From positions 1,054,001 through 1,118,000 of the forward strand of contig CP002084.1 in the NCBI GenBank assembly GCA_000143165.1: DNA of 64,000 nucleotides, written 5' to 3'. The stretch's first letter is position 1. Every line of letters begins with the position of its first letter. The DNA is from Dehalogenimonas lykanthroporepellens BL-DC-9. GTDB lineage: Bacteria > Chloroflexota > Dehalococcoidia > Dehalococcoidales > Dehalococcoidaceae. The translations under genes were made by a program, and so were the position numbers. This document shows, in pieces, positions 1-9,246 of this stretch. Under the pieces are notes generated by a model that saw only the letters and a program-made list of their open reading frames with translations, had not been told where the DNA came from and did no database searches.

Positions 1-83
1 CCTACATGAGTGAAGACGGCGCCGAGAAGGCGCTGGAGCTGGCGGCGGCCACTTCCAACCGACTGCGGAGCCGCTATCTTTAA
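1..83 (+). CDS. C-terminal end of an unidentified gene
   Basis: An open frame enters from the left edge and stops at TAA 81-83. The visible tail is 26 residues and ends in SNRLRSRYL. Codons are rich in G/C at third positions like the neighbouring genes, which supports real coding. It is too short to assign a family, and the product is unknown. Confidence 0.55.
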   Translation, partial: YMSEDGAEKALELAAATSNRLRSRYL

Positions 84-121
84 ATAATCAAGCCAAAACA
101 AGACAGAGGGAGAGACTTCAG

Positions 122-568
122 ATGAACAAAAAGTCGCGCAACGCTCAACTCAAGCACAAAAAGCGCAAGGCGGTACTCAAGGAACGCGAAAGGGCGCTCC
201 GGCTGGCCGAATCCGGCGGACGGGTCACCCCCACCGCACCCAAGGTCCGAAAATATGAATTAGAGGAAACCGAAGCGCCGGTAGTGGAAGCCAAACCCAA
301 GGCGACGCCAAAGAAGAAAACCGAAACCGCCGCCGAGGCTAAACCAAAGGCGACCAAGACGGCAACCAAAGCCGGTGCCGAAACCAAGGCTGAAGCCAAA
401 CCGAAGACGGCTAAAGCCCCTGCCAAAGCCAAAGCCGAGGCGGAGACCAAACCGAAGACCGAAACCAAAACGAAGACTGCCAAAGCCAAGGCCGAGGCTG
501 ACGAATCCACGGCGGAAAAACCGAAAAAAACGGTGAAAAAGTCCGCCAAGACTGCGGAAACGGAATAA
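122..568 (+). CDS. Lys/Ala/Glu-rich histone H1-like protein
   Basis: A 148-residue protein of unknown exact function. The first 35 residues are strongly basic (MNKKSRNAQLKHKKRK) and predicted helical. From about residue 55 to the end it is low-complexity, made of imperfect KPKAT, KAEAKPKT and KTAKAKAEA units, resembling the tails of histone H1 or HU-type proteins. No enzymatic motif is visible. GGGAGA lies ahead of the ATG. Its place before an unrelated kinase gives no functional hint. Nucleic-acid binding is inferred from composition only. The internally repetitive DNA (about 290-560) may also be prone to slippage. Confidence 0.65.
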   Translation: MNKKSRNAQLKHKKRKAVLKERERALRLAESGGRVTPTAPKVRKYELEETEAPVVEAKPKATPKKKTETAAEAKPKATKTATKAGAETKAEAKPKTAKAPAKAKAEAETKPKTETKTKTAKAKAEADESTAEKPKKTVKKSAKTAETE

Positions 569-580
569 TCAGTCGTCAGC

Positions 581-2161
581 ATGAGCCGACTGCCTGAAGT
601 CATTACTGCCCTGCTGGACCCGGCGCAATATCCGAACGAAAATCCGTCCCGGGTGGAACTGCTCCAGACGCAGATGTCCTTCGTGTTACTGACTGACCGG
701 TACGCCTATAAAATCAGAAAACCGGTCAACCTGGGTTACGTGGATTATTCCAGCCTGGAAAAGCGACGCCATTTCAGCCGGAAGGAACTGGATCTCAACC
801 GGCGGCTGTGTCCGGACGGCTATCTGGACATGGTGGCCGTCACCCGCGACCACGGTAAAATCGTACTGGGGGGCGACGGGGAAATCATCGATTATGCCGT
901 CAGGATGAAACGCCTGCCCCAGGACGGCATGATGGACCGGTTGCTGGCCGAGGATGGGCTGACGTCCGATATGATTACGGCGGTAGCCCGCAAGATGGCC
1001 GAGTTCCACCAGGGGGCGGCCACCGGCGGCGATATCGACGAGTTCGGTTCGCTGGAAACCATCCGGGGCAATGTGGCGGAGAACTTCGAGCAGAGCCGGC
1101 CGTATATCGGGCGGGCTTTGAGCCAGGCTCATTTCGACGCTTTGAAAGCCTACTTCGACCGGTTCCTGGAGACCGGGGCGCCGTTGTTCGCCCGGCGGGT
1201 GGCCGAAGGCCGCATCCGGGACTGCCACGGCGATTTGCACTCCGCGCACGTCAATTTCAACGGCGACGAAATCTGCATCTACGACTGCATCGAGTTCAAT
1301 GACCGGTTCCGTTACGGCGATACCGCTTCTGAAATCGCCTTTCTGGCGATGGACCTGGACCGCCACGGGCGTAGTGACCTGAAACAGGCCTTTGTGGCCG
1401 AATACGCCCGCCACGCCAACGACCGGGGATTATACAGGCTGTTGAAATTCTACCAGGCCTACCGGGCGCATATCCGGGCCAAGGTGGCCTGCTTCAAACT
1501 GGACGACCCGTTCGTACCCGAAGAAGAGAAGACAGCCGAACTGTCCAAAGCCAGGGGGTATTTCGACCTGGCGCTGGCCTATACGCTGTCATCCCCCCTG
1601 TTGTTCATCACCAGCGGGCCGACCGGATGCGGCAAGTCCACCCTGGCCGGCACACTGACCCGTCACCTGGGCCTGCGGCATATCTCATCCGATATCACCC
1701 GAAAAAAACTGGCCGGCATCGAACCCGGTACGCCGGCGAGCGCCGCTTACACCGAAGGCCTCTACAGCCCGGAGATGACCCAAAGAACCTATGTCGCCAT
1801 GCTGGATTCAGCCGAAAAGGTGCTGGCCGGCGGTGGTTCGGTCATACTGGACGCCACTTTCCTGAAGAAGACCGACCGGGACCGGGCGCTCGGACTGGCG
1901 AAACGTTACAGCGCCCGGCCGGTCATCATCGAATGCCGGCTGGATGAAGCCGAAGCCAGACAGCGCTTGGAAAGACGGGCGACCGAGCCGGGCAATGTAT
2001 CCGACGGCTGTTGGGCGGTTTACCAACGCCAGCGGGACAGCGCCGAGCCGGTGGAAGAACTGCCGGAAGGGCGGAATCATGTTATAATTGATACCCGGCA
2101 CGACCCTGAAGAGGCGATACGGGACATTATCGCAATCCTCATCGAAACGCCGGGAAAATAA
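581..2161 (+). CDS. Two-domain protein: APH-like phosphotransferase fused to a P-loop kinase
   Basis: 526 residues. The N-terminal half (about 1-320) has the aminoglycoside/choline-kinase-like fold signature HGDLHSAHV near residue 218, followed by a metal-binding ICIYDCIEFND segment. The C-terminal half (about 335-526) is an AAA_33-type nucleotide kinase with Walker A GPTGCGKST near residue 345 and a downstream VILDATFLKK segment. This pairing matches a known bacterial family whose substrate is not established, so antibiotic resistance should not be assumed. The start is 13 nt after the previous stop and lacks a clear Shine-Dalgarno. It precedes ahcY by 21 nt. Confidence 0.8.
   Translation: MSRLPEVITALLDPAQYPNENPSRVELLQTQMSFVLLTDRYAYKIRKPVNLGYVDYSSLEKRRHFSRKELDLNRRLCPDGYLDMVAVTRDHGKIVLGGDGEIIDYAVRMKRLPQDGMMDRLLAEDGLTSDMITAVARKMAEFHQGAATGGDIDEFGSLETIRGNVAENFEQSRPYIGRALSQAHFDALKAYFDRFLETGAPLFARRVAEGRIRDCHGDLHSAHVNFNGDEICIYDCIEFNDRFRYGDTASEIAFLAMDLDRHGRSDLKQAFVAEYARHANDRGLYRLLKFYQAYRAHIRAKVACFKLDDPFVPEEEKTAELSKARGYFDLALAYTLSSPLLFITSGPTGCGKSTLAGTLTRHLGLRHISSDITRKKLAGIEPGTPASAAYTEGLYSPEMTQRTYVAMLDSAEKVLAGGGSVILDATFLKKTDRDRALGLAKRYSARPVIIECRLDEAEARQRLERRATEPGNVSDGCWAVYQRQRDSAEPVEELPEGRNHVIIDTRHDPEEAIRDIIAILIETPGK
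2080..2088 (+). promoter_or_regulatory. Possible internal extended -10 promoter before ahcY
   Basis: TGTTATAAT, an extended -10 element, lies inside the end of the kinase gene about 95 nt before the ahcY ATG. The same motif precedes thiL and glyA in this window. No good -35 hexamer is visible and the site is also coding sequence, so this is tentative. Confidence 0.3.
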
Positions 2162-2182
2162 GTCAACGAAGAAAGGTTTTAC

Positions 2183-3439
2183 ATGACATCTGTATCGGAT
2201 ATCAAGGATCCCGGCCTGGCCGGGCTCGGCAAAGAGCGGATCGCCTGGGCGGGACGTGAAATGCCGGTACTCAAACTTATCTCCGAGCGGTTCGAGAAGG
2301 AACAGCCCTTCAAAGGTGTCCGCATCGCCGCCTGTCTGCACATCACTACCGAAACGGCCAACCTGGCGCTGACGCTCAAGGCGGGCGGCGCCGACCTGAT
2401 GCTGTGCGGCTCCAACCCTCTTTCCACTCAGGATGACGCGGCCGCGGCGCTGGATGACTGGGGCATCCCGACCCATGCCATCAAGGGAGAGGATGACGCC
2501 ACCTATTACAAGCACATCATGTCGGCGCTGGAGACAGCGCCGCAACTTACCGTGGACGACGGCGCCGACCTGGTGACCACCCTGCATACCCGGCGCACCG
2601 ACCTGCTGGACGGGGTTATCGGCGGCACCGAAGAGACGACTACCGGCGTCATCCGGCTGAAAGCCATGGCCGCCGGCGGCGACCTGAAATATCCCATCAT
2701 CGCCATCAACGACGCCAAGACCAAATACCTGTTCGATAACCGCTACGGCACCGGCCAGAGCACACTGGACGGCATCACCCGGGCGACCAATGTATTATGG
2801 GCCGGCAAGACAGCCGTCGTTGTCGGCTACGGCTGGTGCGGTCACGGCGTGGCCATGAGAGCCAGAGGTATGGGCTCCCATATCATTGTGGTCGAGGTTG
2901 ACCCGGTGCGAGCGCTGGAAGCGGTGATGGACGGCTTCGCCGTCATGCCGATGCGGGAAGCCGCCCGGCTGGGCGATATCTTCGTTACCGTGACCGGAGA
3001 CAAGAATGCCATCGATGCCGATGATTTCGAGGTGATGAAAAACGGCGCCATTCTGGCCAACTCCGGTCATTTCAATTCAGAAATCAATATCCCGGCGCTG
3101 TCAGCGGCCGCGGTCGGCAAGCGGACGGTCAAGCCGTTTGTGGAAGAATACGCCATGGCCGACGGCCGGAAGATTTATCTGCTGGGTGAGGGTCGCCTGA
3201 TTAACCTGGCGGCCGCCGAAGGCCACCCGGCCAGTGTGATGGACATGAGCTTCGCCAACCAGGCGCTGGGGCTGGAATACCTGGTTAAAAACCGCGGTCT
3301 GAAACCCGGGGTGTATCCGGTACCGGCCGACCTGGACGACAACGTGGCCGTTCTCAAGCTGAGAAGCCTGGGCGTGACCATCGATACTCTGACCGAAGAA
3401 CAGAAAGAATACCTGTCCAGCTGGCAGGAAGGAACTTAG
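2183..3439 (+). CDS. ahcY: Adenosylhomocysteinase
   Basis: 418 residues. Hydrolyses S-adenosylhomocysteine to adenosine and homocysteine with bound NAD, removing the product inhibitor of methyltransferases. Seen: the substrate-site region [11 protein letters not shown], the EETTTGV segment, and the NAD-binding loop GYGWCGHG around residue 217. The protein ends at [10 protein letters not shown] and lacks the Lys/Tyr-rich tail of eukaryotic-type enzymes, as in archaeal and thermophile forms. AAAGG precedes the ATG. It lies 8 nt upstream of metK, so the two activated-methyl-cycle enzymes are probably co-transcribed. Confidence 0.96.
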   Translation: MTSVSDIKDPGLAGLGKERIAWAGREMPVLKLISERFEKEQPFKGVRIAACLHITTETANLALTLKAGGADLMLCGSNPLSTQDDAAAALDDWGIPTHAIKGEDDATYYKHIMSALETAPQLTVDDGADLVTTLHTRRTDLLDGVIGGTEETTTGVIRLKAMAAGGDLKYPIIAINDAKTKYLFDNRYGTGQSTLDGITRATNVLWAGKTAVVVGYGWCGHGVAMRARGMGSHIIVVEVDPVRALEAVMDGFAVMPMREAARLGDIFVTVTGDKNAIDADDFEVMKNGAILANSGHFNSEINIPALSAAAVGKRTVKPFVEEYAMADGRKIYLLGEGRLINLAAAEGHPASVMDMSFANQALGLEYLVKNRGLKPGVYPVPADLDDNVAVLKLRSLGVTIDTLTEEQKEYLSSWQEGT

Positions 3440-3447
3440 GAGGCAGA

Positions 3448-4650
3448 ATGTTAAGCTGTAAGGACTCAGCCAGATACCTTTTCACTTCGGAGTCGGTAAC
3501 CGAAGGCCATCCTGACAAGCTATGTGATCAGATTTCCGACGCCGTCCTGGATGCCATCATCGCCAAAGACCCATTTGCCCGCGTCGCCTGCGAAACCGCG
3601 GTAACCAACGGCCTGGTGTTCGTACTCGGCGAGATTACCACTCAGACCTACATCGAAATACCTGACCTGGTGCGCCAGGTAATCCATGATATCGGCTATA
3701 TCAACCCCGAATGCGGCTTCGATTACAAGTCCTGCGGCGTCATGGTTTCCATCAACCGGCAGTCTGCCGATATTGCCCTGGGCGTGGGACAGTCCGCCGA
3801 GGCCAAAGCCGGCTCCATCGACCCGATGGACGCGGTCGGCGCAGGGGATCAGGGCATGATGGTGGGTTATGCCTGTAACGAAACCCCTGAGTTGATGCCC
3901 TTACCCATCGCCCTCTCTCACCGGTTGACCCGCCAGCTGGCGCATGTCCGCAAGCAGGGCATAATCCCCTACCTGCGGCCTGACGGTAAAAGCCAGGTGA
4001 CGGTAGAGTACCGGATGGGAGTACCGGCCCGCATCGAAACCGCGGTCATCGGCGCTCAACACGATGACGGAGTGGATCAGAAACGGATTTTCGACGATGT
4101 GATGTCCCATGTCCTCCGGCCGATACTGCCGGTGGAACTGCTGGACGAAAACACCAATTATTATGTAAATACAACCGGACGTTTCATCATCGGCGGGCCG
4201 GCTTCCGATACCGGCTTCACCGGACGCAAGATACTGGTGGACACTTACGGCGGCTTCGCCCGTCATGGCGGCGGCGCCTTCTCCGGCAAGGACCCGACGA
4301 AGGTCGACCGTTCCGCCGCCTACATGGCCCGTTACGTTGCCAAGAATATCGTAGCCAGTGGTCTGGCCGACCAGGTGGAAATGCAGATTGCTTACGCTAT
4401 CGGCCGGGCTCAGCCGTTGTCGGTGTCGCTGGAGACCTTCGGGACCGCCCGCGTCAGCCAGGAGAAACTGGAAGAACTGGTGGCCAGACATTTCGACCTG
4501 CGCCCGGCGGCCATTATCGAAAACCTGGACCTGCGCCGACCGATTTACCGGCAGACAGCGGCTTACGGTCACCTGGGCCGAACCGACATCGACCTGCCGT
4601 GGGAACGCACCGACAAGGCGGCAGTGCTGAAAAACGAAGCGGGAATCTAG
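3448..4650 (+). CDS. metK: S-adenosylmethionine synthase
   Basis: 400 residues, normal family length. Makes S-adenosylmethionine from methionine and ATP in the cytoplasm. Diagnostic motifs: [17 protein letters not shown] near the N-terminus, [21 protein letters not shown], and the P-loop-like [17 protein letters not shown] perfect AGGAGG overlaps the ahcY stop and sets the ATG start. No SAM riboswitch can fit in the 8-nt gap to ahcY. Confidence 0.97.
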   Translation: MLSCKDSARYLFTSESVTEGHPDKLCDQISDAVLDAIIAKDPFARVACETAVTNGLVFVLGEITTQTYIEIPDLVRQVIHDIGYINPECGFDYKSCGVMVSINRQSADIALGVGQSAEAKAGSIDPMDAVGAGDQGMMVGYACNETPELMPLPIALSHRLTRQLAHVRKQGIIPYLRPDGKSQVTVEYRMGVPARIETAVIGAQHDDGVDQKRIFDDVMSHVLRPILPVELLDENTNYYVNTTGRFIIGGPASDTGFTGRKILVDTYGGFARHGGGAFSGKDPTKVDRSAAYMARYVAKNIVASGLADQVEMQIAYAIGRAQPLSVSLETFGTARVSQEKLEELVARHFDLRPAAIIENLDLRRPIYRQTAAYGHLGRTDIDLPWERTDKAAVLKNEAGI

Positions 4651-4661
4651 GCGGTTACGCC

Positions 4662-6101
4662 ATGCCAGATAACGAACGGAGCAACCCTGTCAAATTCGGT
4701 ACCGACGGCTGGCGAGCGCTGATTGCCCGTGACTTCACCTTTGACAACGTAGCGATGTGCGCCGCCGGTTATGCCGGATACCTGAAGGAAAAGGGACTGG
4801 CCGACCGGGAAATAGTCATCGGTTACGACACCCGCTTCCTGTCCGATGAATTCGCCCGGGAAACAGCGATGGTTCTGACCGCCGAAGACATCCGGGTGAC
4901 GCTGTCAACCGAAGCCGTACCGACCCCGACGGTGAGTTTCGCCGCCCGACACCGGGGGGCCGGCGGAGCGGTTGTCATTACCGCTTCCCACAACCCCGGC
5001 AGATGGAACGGTTTCAAGGTCAAGTCCGGCAGTGGTTCTTCCACCGCGTCGGAAGAAGTGGCCGTCATCGAAAAACACATCGACCGGATTTTCCAAAGTG
5101 GGCGGAGGCCGGAACGGCTCAGTCCGGACAAGGCGACTTCAGCCGGGTTGTTGCAACATGTCAACCTGGCGCCACCCTACCTGGAGCATCTGGGAAAACT
5201 GGTGGACCTGGACAAGCTTAAGAGAACGGGCACCTCCATTCTGCTGGATTCCATGCACGGTGCCGGCGCCGGTTATTTCCGACGACTGCTGGGTGAAGAT
5301 TATCCGCTGGTGGAGATGAAGGGCGAGCCGAACCCGGACTTCCCCGGCATGCACCAGCCGGAACCGATAGATATCAATCTGTCAGAGCTAAAACAGGCCG
5401 TTACCGAAGGCGGTTTTCAGGTGGGCCTGGCGACCGATGGCGATGCCGACCGACTGGGTGTGGTGGATGAGAACGGCCGGTTCGTCACCCAGCTCCAGGT
5501 GATGTCTCTCCTGGCGATGTACCTGCTGGAGGTGCGCGGACAACGCGGCGCCATCGTCAAGACAATCACCACTTCATCCATGCTCAACCGCCTGGCGGAG
5601 CTTTACCGCGTCCCCATATTCGAAACTGCTGTGGGTTTCAAGAATATCGCCCCCATCATGGCACGGGAAGACGCCGTTATCGGGGGCGAAGAAAGCGGCG
5701 GCTACGGGTTCCGCGGCCATGTCCTGGAACGAGACGCCATGCTGGCCGGATTATACTTCCTGGATTTCATAGCCACTACCGGTCGGACTCCATCCCAACT
5801 ACTGGCCGACCTGTATGACAAGGTGGCGCCGCACTATTATAACCGCATCGATATCACCTTCGATGAATCCCGACGCCGGACGGTGATGGAACGGCTGGAA
5901 CAGGCGAAGCCGGCGACCATCGACCGACGGCCGGTGAATCGTGATACCCTGGACGGCTTTCGATTCACCTTTGAGGATGGCGCCTGGCTGTTAATCCGGG
6001 CTTCGGGCACCGAGCCACTGTTACGCATCTATGCCGAAGCTGACTCCATGGAGCGAGTAGAACGCTTGCTGGAAGCCGGCAAATCACTGGCGGGAGTTTA
6101 G
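4662..6101 (+). CDS. Phosphoglucomutase/phosphomannomutase
   Basis: 479 residues from the ATG at 4662, because an upstream extension would run into metK. Alpha-D-phosphohexomutase superfamily, interconverting hexose 1- and 6-phosphates. Seen in order: the catalytic phosphoserine loop TASHNPGRWNG, the metal loop DGDADRLGV, the sugar-specificity loop GGEESGGYGF and the phosphate-binding loop RASGTEPLLRIY. Substrate preference (glucose or mannose) cannot be read from sequence. It sits 3 nt before an isomerase of the same pathway. Confidence 0.93.
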   Translation: MPDNERSNPVKFGTDGWRALIARDFTFDNVAMCAAGYAGYLKEKGLADREIVIGYDTRFLSDEFARETAMVLTAEDIRVTLSTEAVPTPTVSFAARHRGAGGAVVITASHNPGRWNGFKVKSGSGSSTASEEVAVIEKHIDRIFQSGRRPERLSPDKATSAGLLQHVNLAPPYLEHLGKLVDLDKLKRTGTSILLDSMHGAGAGYFRRLLGEDYPLVEMKGEPNPDFPGMHQPEPIDINLSELKQAVTEGGFQVGLATDGDADRLGVVDENGRFVTQLQVMSLLAMYLLEVRGQRGAIVKTITTSSMLNRLAELYRVPIFETAVGFKNIAPIMAREDAVIGGEESGGYGFRGHVLERDAMLAGLYFLDFIATTGRTPSQLLADLYDKVAPHYYNRIDITFDESRRRTVMERLEQAKPATIDRRPVNRDTLDGFRFTFEDGAWLLIRASGTEPLLRIYAEADSMERVERLLEAGKSLAGV

Positions 6102-6104
6102 ATT

Positions 6105-7172
6105 ATGAACGAAATCATGCTGGACCAGAACGAAACCTACGACAAGCTGGATCCTGAAGGTATGGGGGATCGTATCCGGGAACTGCCGGAAACCATCCTG
6201 AATGCCTGGAACCAGGCAGAGGCTTTTCCCCTGCCGCAATACACCAACCTCGACAAGGTTCTTATCCTGGGTATGGGCGGTTCAGCCATCGGCGGCGACC
6301 TGGTACGGCGGTTGCTGATGGAAGAATCCAAAGCGCAGATTACGGTTCTGCGTGACTATGACCTGCCGGGCTGGGTCGATGAGCGGACACTGGTGGTCGG
6401 CTCCAGTTATTCCGGAAATACCGAGGAAACGCTTTCGGCCTTCAGCCAGGCGCTGGATACACCGGCCCGAAAGCTGGTTATCACCACCGGCGGACGACTG
6501 CTGGAACTGGCTGAACAGCATGAAATCCCGGCGTTTGTCTTCGACTACCGGGCGCAACCGCGAGCCGCTGTTGCCTGGGGTGTCTTTCCTCTGCTGAGTT
6601 TCCTGGTGCGCCTGGGGCTGGCCGGAGACAAGAATGCCGACGTTTCTGAAGCGGCGGTGGTTACCGAGCAATTCGCCCGGAAAATTGAGCCTGGGAAGCC
6701 GCTGAGTCATAATCTGGCCAAGGAAACCGCCTATAGGTTATATGGGCGTCTACCGGTAATTTATGGCGCTGGAATCGCCACAGAGGTCGCCTATCGCTGG
6801 CAGACCCAGTTCAATGAAAACTCCAAGCAATGGGCTTTCACTCAGATTCTGCCGGAGTTGAATCATAACGCCATCGCCGGCTATCAGCTACCACAGGCGT
6901 TGGTACCCAGTCTATCGGTCATGATACTCCGGTCCAACCACCTGTCCCCGCGTATCGTCCGGCGGATGCAGGTCAGCGCTGAACTGCTGATGAAGGCCGG
7001 CGCCAGAGTCGGTTACGGCGACGGCCGGGGAATCAGCCCGCTGGCCCAGATGATGAGTCTGGTACTGCTCGGAGATTATGTCAGCTATTACCTGGCACTC
7101 CTGAACAATGCCGACCCGTCGCCAGTGGAAAACATCAGCTATCTGAAACAGAAACTGGCTGGAACCGAATAA
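6105..7172 (+). CDS. Bifunctional phosphoglucose/phosphomannose isomerase
   Basis: 355 residues, two SIS domains. The first has GMGGSAIGGD and SSYSGNTEETL, and the catalytic region contains NENSK and ELNHNAIAGY, typical of the archaeal/actinobacterial PGI/PMI family rather than classical Pgi. It interconverts fructose 6-phosphate with glucose 6-phosphate or mannose 6-phosphate. Starts 3 nt after the mutase stop, so it is surely co-transcribed, and is followed by a strong terminator. Confidence 0.92.
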   Translation: MNEIMLDQNETYDKLDPEGMGDRIRELPETILNAWNQAEAFPLPQYTNLDKVLILGMGGSAIGGDLVRRLLMEESKAQITVLRDYDLPGWVDERTLVVGSSYSGNTEETLSAFSQALDTPARKLVITTGGRLLELAEQHEIPAFVFDYRAQPRAAVAWGVFPLLSFLVRLGLAGDKNADVSEAAVVTEQFARKIEPGKPLSHNLAKETAYRLYGRLPVIYGAGIATEVAYRWQTQFNENSKQWAFTQILPELNHNAIAGYQLPQALVPSLSVMILRSNHLSPRIVRRMQVSAELLMKAGARVGYGDGRGISPLAQMMSLVLLGDYVSYYLALLNNADPSPVENISYLKQKLAGTE

Positions 7173-7203
7173 ACCCGCGGGTTATCGGTAACGGAAAATG
7201 CTA

Positions 7204-7235
7204 CTGCCCGCCCGGATCACCGGGCGGGCAGTTTC
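7204..7235 (+). terminator. Rho-independent terminator after the isomerase gene
   Basis: A perfect 12-bp GC-rich stem (CTGCCCGCCCGG / CCGGGCGGGCAG) with a 4-nt loop is followed by TTTCTT. It lies between convergent operons and best serves the plus strand, since the minus side lacks a clear T tract. Confidence 0.85.
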
Positions 7236-7257
7236 TTCATGAGTTAATAAAACTAAA

Positions 7258-7653
7258 CTAACGCTTGGTGTACTGAGGCGCCTTGCGGGCCCGTTTGAGA
7301 CCGGCCTTCTTGCGCTCCTTCTTACGGGAATCCCGAGTCAGCAGACCGCTCGCCCTCAGACTTTCCTTGAATTTCTCATCAGTGGCCAGCAAAGCCCGGG
7401 CCAGCCCCATGGCTATGGCATCCGACTGTCCGGAGATGCCACCGCCGGAGCACTTGACCATGACGCTGAATTTGCCGACTGTCTCGGTTACCTCAAAGGG
7501 TTTCATGACCGCTCTCAGATATTCCGGCCGATTGTAGCGTTCTTCGAATGGCTTGCCGTCAACGACAATAGCGCCTTTGCCGGGTGTCAGCCGTACCTGA
7601 GCCACTGCTGTCTTGCGGCGACCGGTTCCCTGAAAGTAATTCTTTTTTTCCAT
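7258..7653 (-). CDS. rpsI: 30S ribosomal protein S9
   Basis: 131 residues. Starts with GTGRRKTAVAQVRL and ends with the conserved basic tail KKAGLKRARKAPQYTKR, whose terminal Arg reaches the P-site tRNA anticodon region in known ribosomes. Last gene of the long minus-strand ribosomal array, 21 nt downstream of rplM, the usual L13-S9 pair. Confidence 0.97.
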   Translation of the reverse strand: MEKKNYFQGTGRRKTAVAQVRLTPGKGAIVVDGKPFEERYNRPEYLRAVMKPFEVTETVGKFSVMVKCSGGGISGQSDAIAMGLARALLATDEKFKESLRASGLLTRDSRKKERKKAGLKRARKAPQYTKR

Positions 7654-7674
7654 AATCTCTGTTCCTCTTCGCTG

Positions 7675-8103
7675 TTAGGCTTCTTTAGCGGCCGATACCT
7701 GGCCGAGGTGGGGATGCTCCGCACCGGCGTATACCCGAAGTTTACCGAACATGGCCGCGCCAAGCCGGTTGCGGGGGAGCATGCCGCGAATGGCACGTTC
7801 CAGGGCGAAGGTCGGTTTCTTGGCCATCATCTCATTCAGGCTGGCCTTGCGGAAACCGCCCGGATAACCTGAATGACGATAGTACATCTTATCGGTGCCT
7901 TTTTTGCCGGAAAACTCAATGGCGGCGGCATTGACGATAATAACGCCGTCACCGGTGTCCAGATGCCGGCAGAAGATGGGCTTGTGCTTACCCATCAGCA
8001 GGCGGGCGGCATCGGTCGCCACCTGACCCAGTACTTTGCCTTTGGCATCAATAACGTGCCATTCCCGGGTAATATCCCCGGCCTTTACACTATATGTCTT
8101 CAT
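7675..8103 (-). CDS. rplM: 50S ribosomal protein L13
   Basis: 142 residues from ATG 8103 (MKTYSVKAGDITREWHV), the normal L13 length. A longer frame to 8127 would extend further into truA. It contains DAKGKVLGQVATDAARLL and the Gly/Met-rich MLPRNRLG segment typical of L13. It overlaps the end of truA by 14 nt, so translation is probably coupled. Confidence 0.96.
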   Translation of the reverse strand: MKTYSVKAGDITREWHVIDAKGKVLGQVATDAARLLMGKHKPIFCRHLDTGDGVIIVNAAAIEFSGKKGTDKMYYRHSGYPGGFRKASLNEMMAKKPTFALERAIRGMLPRNRLGAAMFGKLRVYAGAEHPHLGQVSAAKEA

Positions 8104-8875
8104 TAAATTCCCCCAAGTCCTTTGCATAATTAACTTTGATCAGACACAGTCCTTTACCCGGCGCCGCCGGCCCGGCCGATCCCGGCACGGCCGCCGACAA
8201 GAGTTTTTCGAACTCAGCTACGGTCAGCCTTCCGGTACCGATCTTAACCAGTACCCCGACGATATTCCGCACCATGTGAGGCAGAAACGATTTGGCTACA
8301 ATGCGAAATACGAGTTCTTCACCTTCACTGGTCAGCCCCGCCGCCAGAATTCGCCGGATGGTAGTCCCCGGTCGTCGTCCCAGTTTACTGGCGAAGGCCG
8401 CCAGGTCATGCTCACCGACCAGTTTCCCGACGGCCTGTTCTATGGCCGCGATATCCAGTTCCCCATACACCCGATAACTGTGGCGCTCCCTGAGCGGCGA
8501 CGGTATTCGGGTATTCAGTATCCGGTATCGGTACTCCCGGCTGACGGCGTGGCGCCTGACGTCGAAAGTATCAGGAACCCTGAACACTTTCTTGACGGCA
8601 ATATCGGCCGGCAGAAAGTGATTCAGCGCGTCAGCGACGGTCCGCCCGGGCAACCGGAGGCTAGTTCTGAAGCTGGCTACCTGTTCAGCGGCTGAAACCC
8701 CGGCATCGGTCCTACTGGCCAGGTGGATTCTGATTTTTTCCCCTGTCAGCCGGGCAACAGCGGTTTCCAACTCCGATTGTACGGTCGCCCCGTGACCCTG
8801 GGCCTGGGAACCCCTGTATTGTGCCCCATCATATTCGATTGTTAAAACCAGTTTATGAGTATCCCCGGCAGACAC
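8090..8875 (-). CDS. truA: tRNA pseudouridine synthase A
   Basis: 261 residues. Converts uridines 38-40 of the tRNA anticodon stem to pseudouridine. The catalytic aspartate sits in SRTDAGVSA, and EYDGAQYRGSQ near the N-terminus and FLPHMVRNIVG near the C-terminus are family hallmarks. Located between rplQ and rplM, the common order in Firmicutes and Chloroflexota. Its 3' end overlaps rplM. Confidence 0.95.
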   Translation of the reverse strand: MSAGDTHKLVLTIEYDGAQYRGSQAQGHGATVQSELETAVARLTGEKIRIHLASRTDAGVSAAEQVASFRTSLRLPGRTVADALNHFLPADIAVKKVFRVPDTFDVRRHAVSREYRYRILNTRIPSPLRERHSYRVYGELDIAAIEQAVGKLVGEHDLAAFASKLGRRPGTTIRRILAAGLTSEGEELVFRIVAKSFLPHMVRNIVGVLVKIGTGRLTVAEFEKLLSAAVPGSAGPAAPGKGLCLIKVNYAKDLGEFNEDI

Positions 8876-8881
8876 GTTGAG

Positions 8882-9235
8882 CTACTTTACCAGCTCCACT
8901 ACTGCCATCGGCGCGGCGTCTCCCTGCCGCGGGCCGAGCTTGATTACCCGGGTGTAGCCGCCGTTGCGTTCAGCGTAACGTCCGGCCAGCTCATCAAAAA
9001 GCTTGGATACCACCTTTTCATCATAGATGAAAGCCAGCGCCTGCCGACGGGCATTCAGGTCACCCTTCTTGCCCAGAGTAACCATTTTATCGGCAATCCG
9101 GCGGATTTCTTTCGCCCGGGATTCGGTGGTAGTGATCTTTTCATACCCGAGCAGGTCGGTAACCATACCGCGGAACAAAGCCTGCCGCTGGCCGGAATCA
9201 CGATCAAACCTCTTGCTTCTAATTGCGTGTCGCAT
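8882..9235 (-). CDS. rplQ: 50S ribosomal protein L17
   Basis: 117 residues. The N-terminus [20 protein letters not shown] and the core [27 protein letters not shown] are unmistakable L17. Follows rpoA by 11 nt in the alpha operon and precedes truA by 6 nt. Confidence 0.97.
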   Translation of the reverse strand: MRHAIRSKRFDRDSGQRQALFRGMVTDLLGYEKITTTESRAKEIRRIADKMVTLGKKGDLNARRQALAFIYDEKVVSKLFDELAGRYAERNGGYTRVIKLGPRQGDAAPMAVVELVK

Positions 9236-9246
9236 ACAATATCACC

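Noticed and set aside
145-603. 152-residue open frame opposite the Lys-rich gene
   Set aside because: Its composition (Val/Ala/Ser runs) is the mirror of the repetitive Lys/Ala codons on the other strand. The plus-strand gene has a ribosome site and the normal direction.
581-2161. Aminoglycoside resistance gene
   Set aside because: The APH-like half belongs to a broad kinase superfamily and is fused to a P-loop kinase; nothing points to drug modification.
3440-3447. SAM riboswitch before metK
   Set aside because: Only 8 nt separate ahcY and metK and 21 nt precede ahcY, too short for an aptamer.
8036-8695. Long plus-strand frame over truA
   Set aside because: Shadow of truA. It has no family features, while truA has its catalytic motif and conserved operon place.
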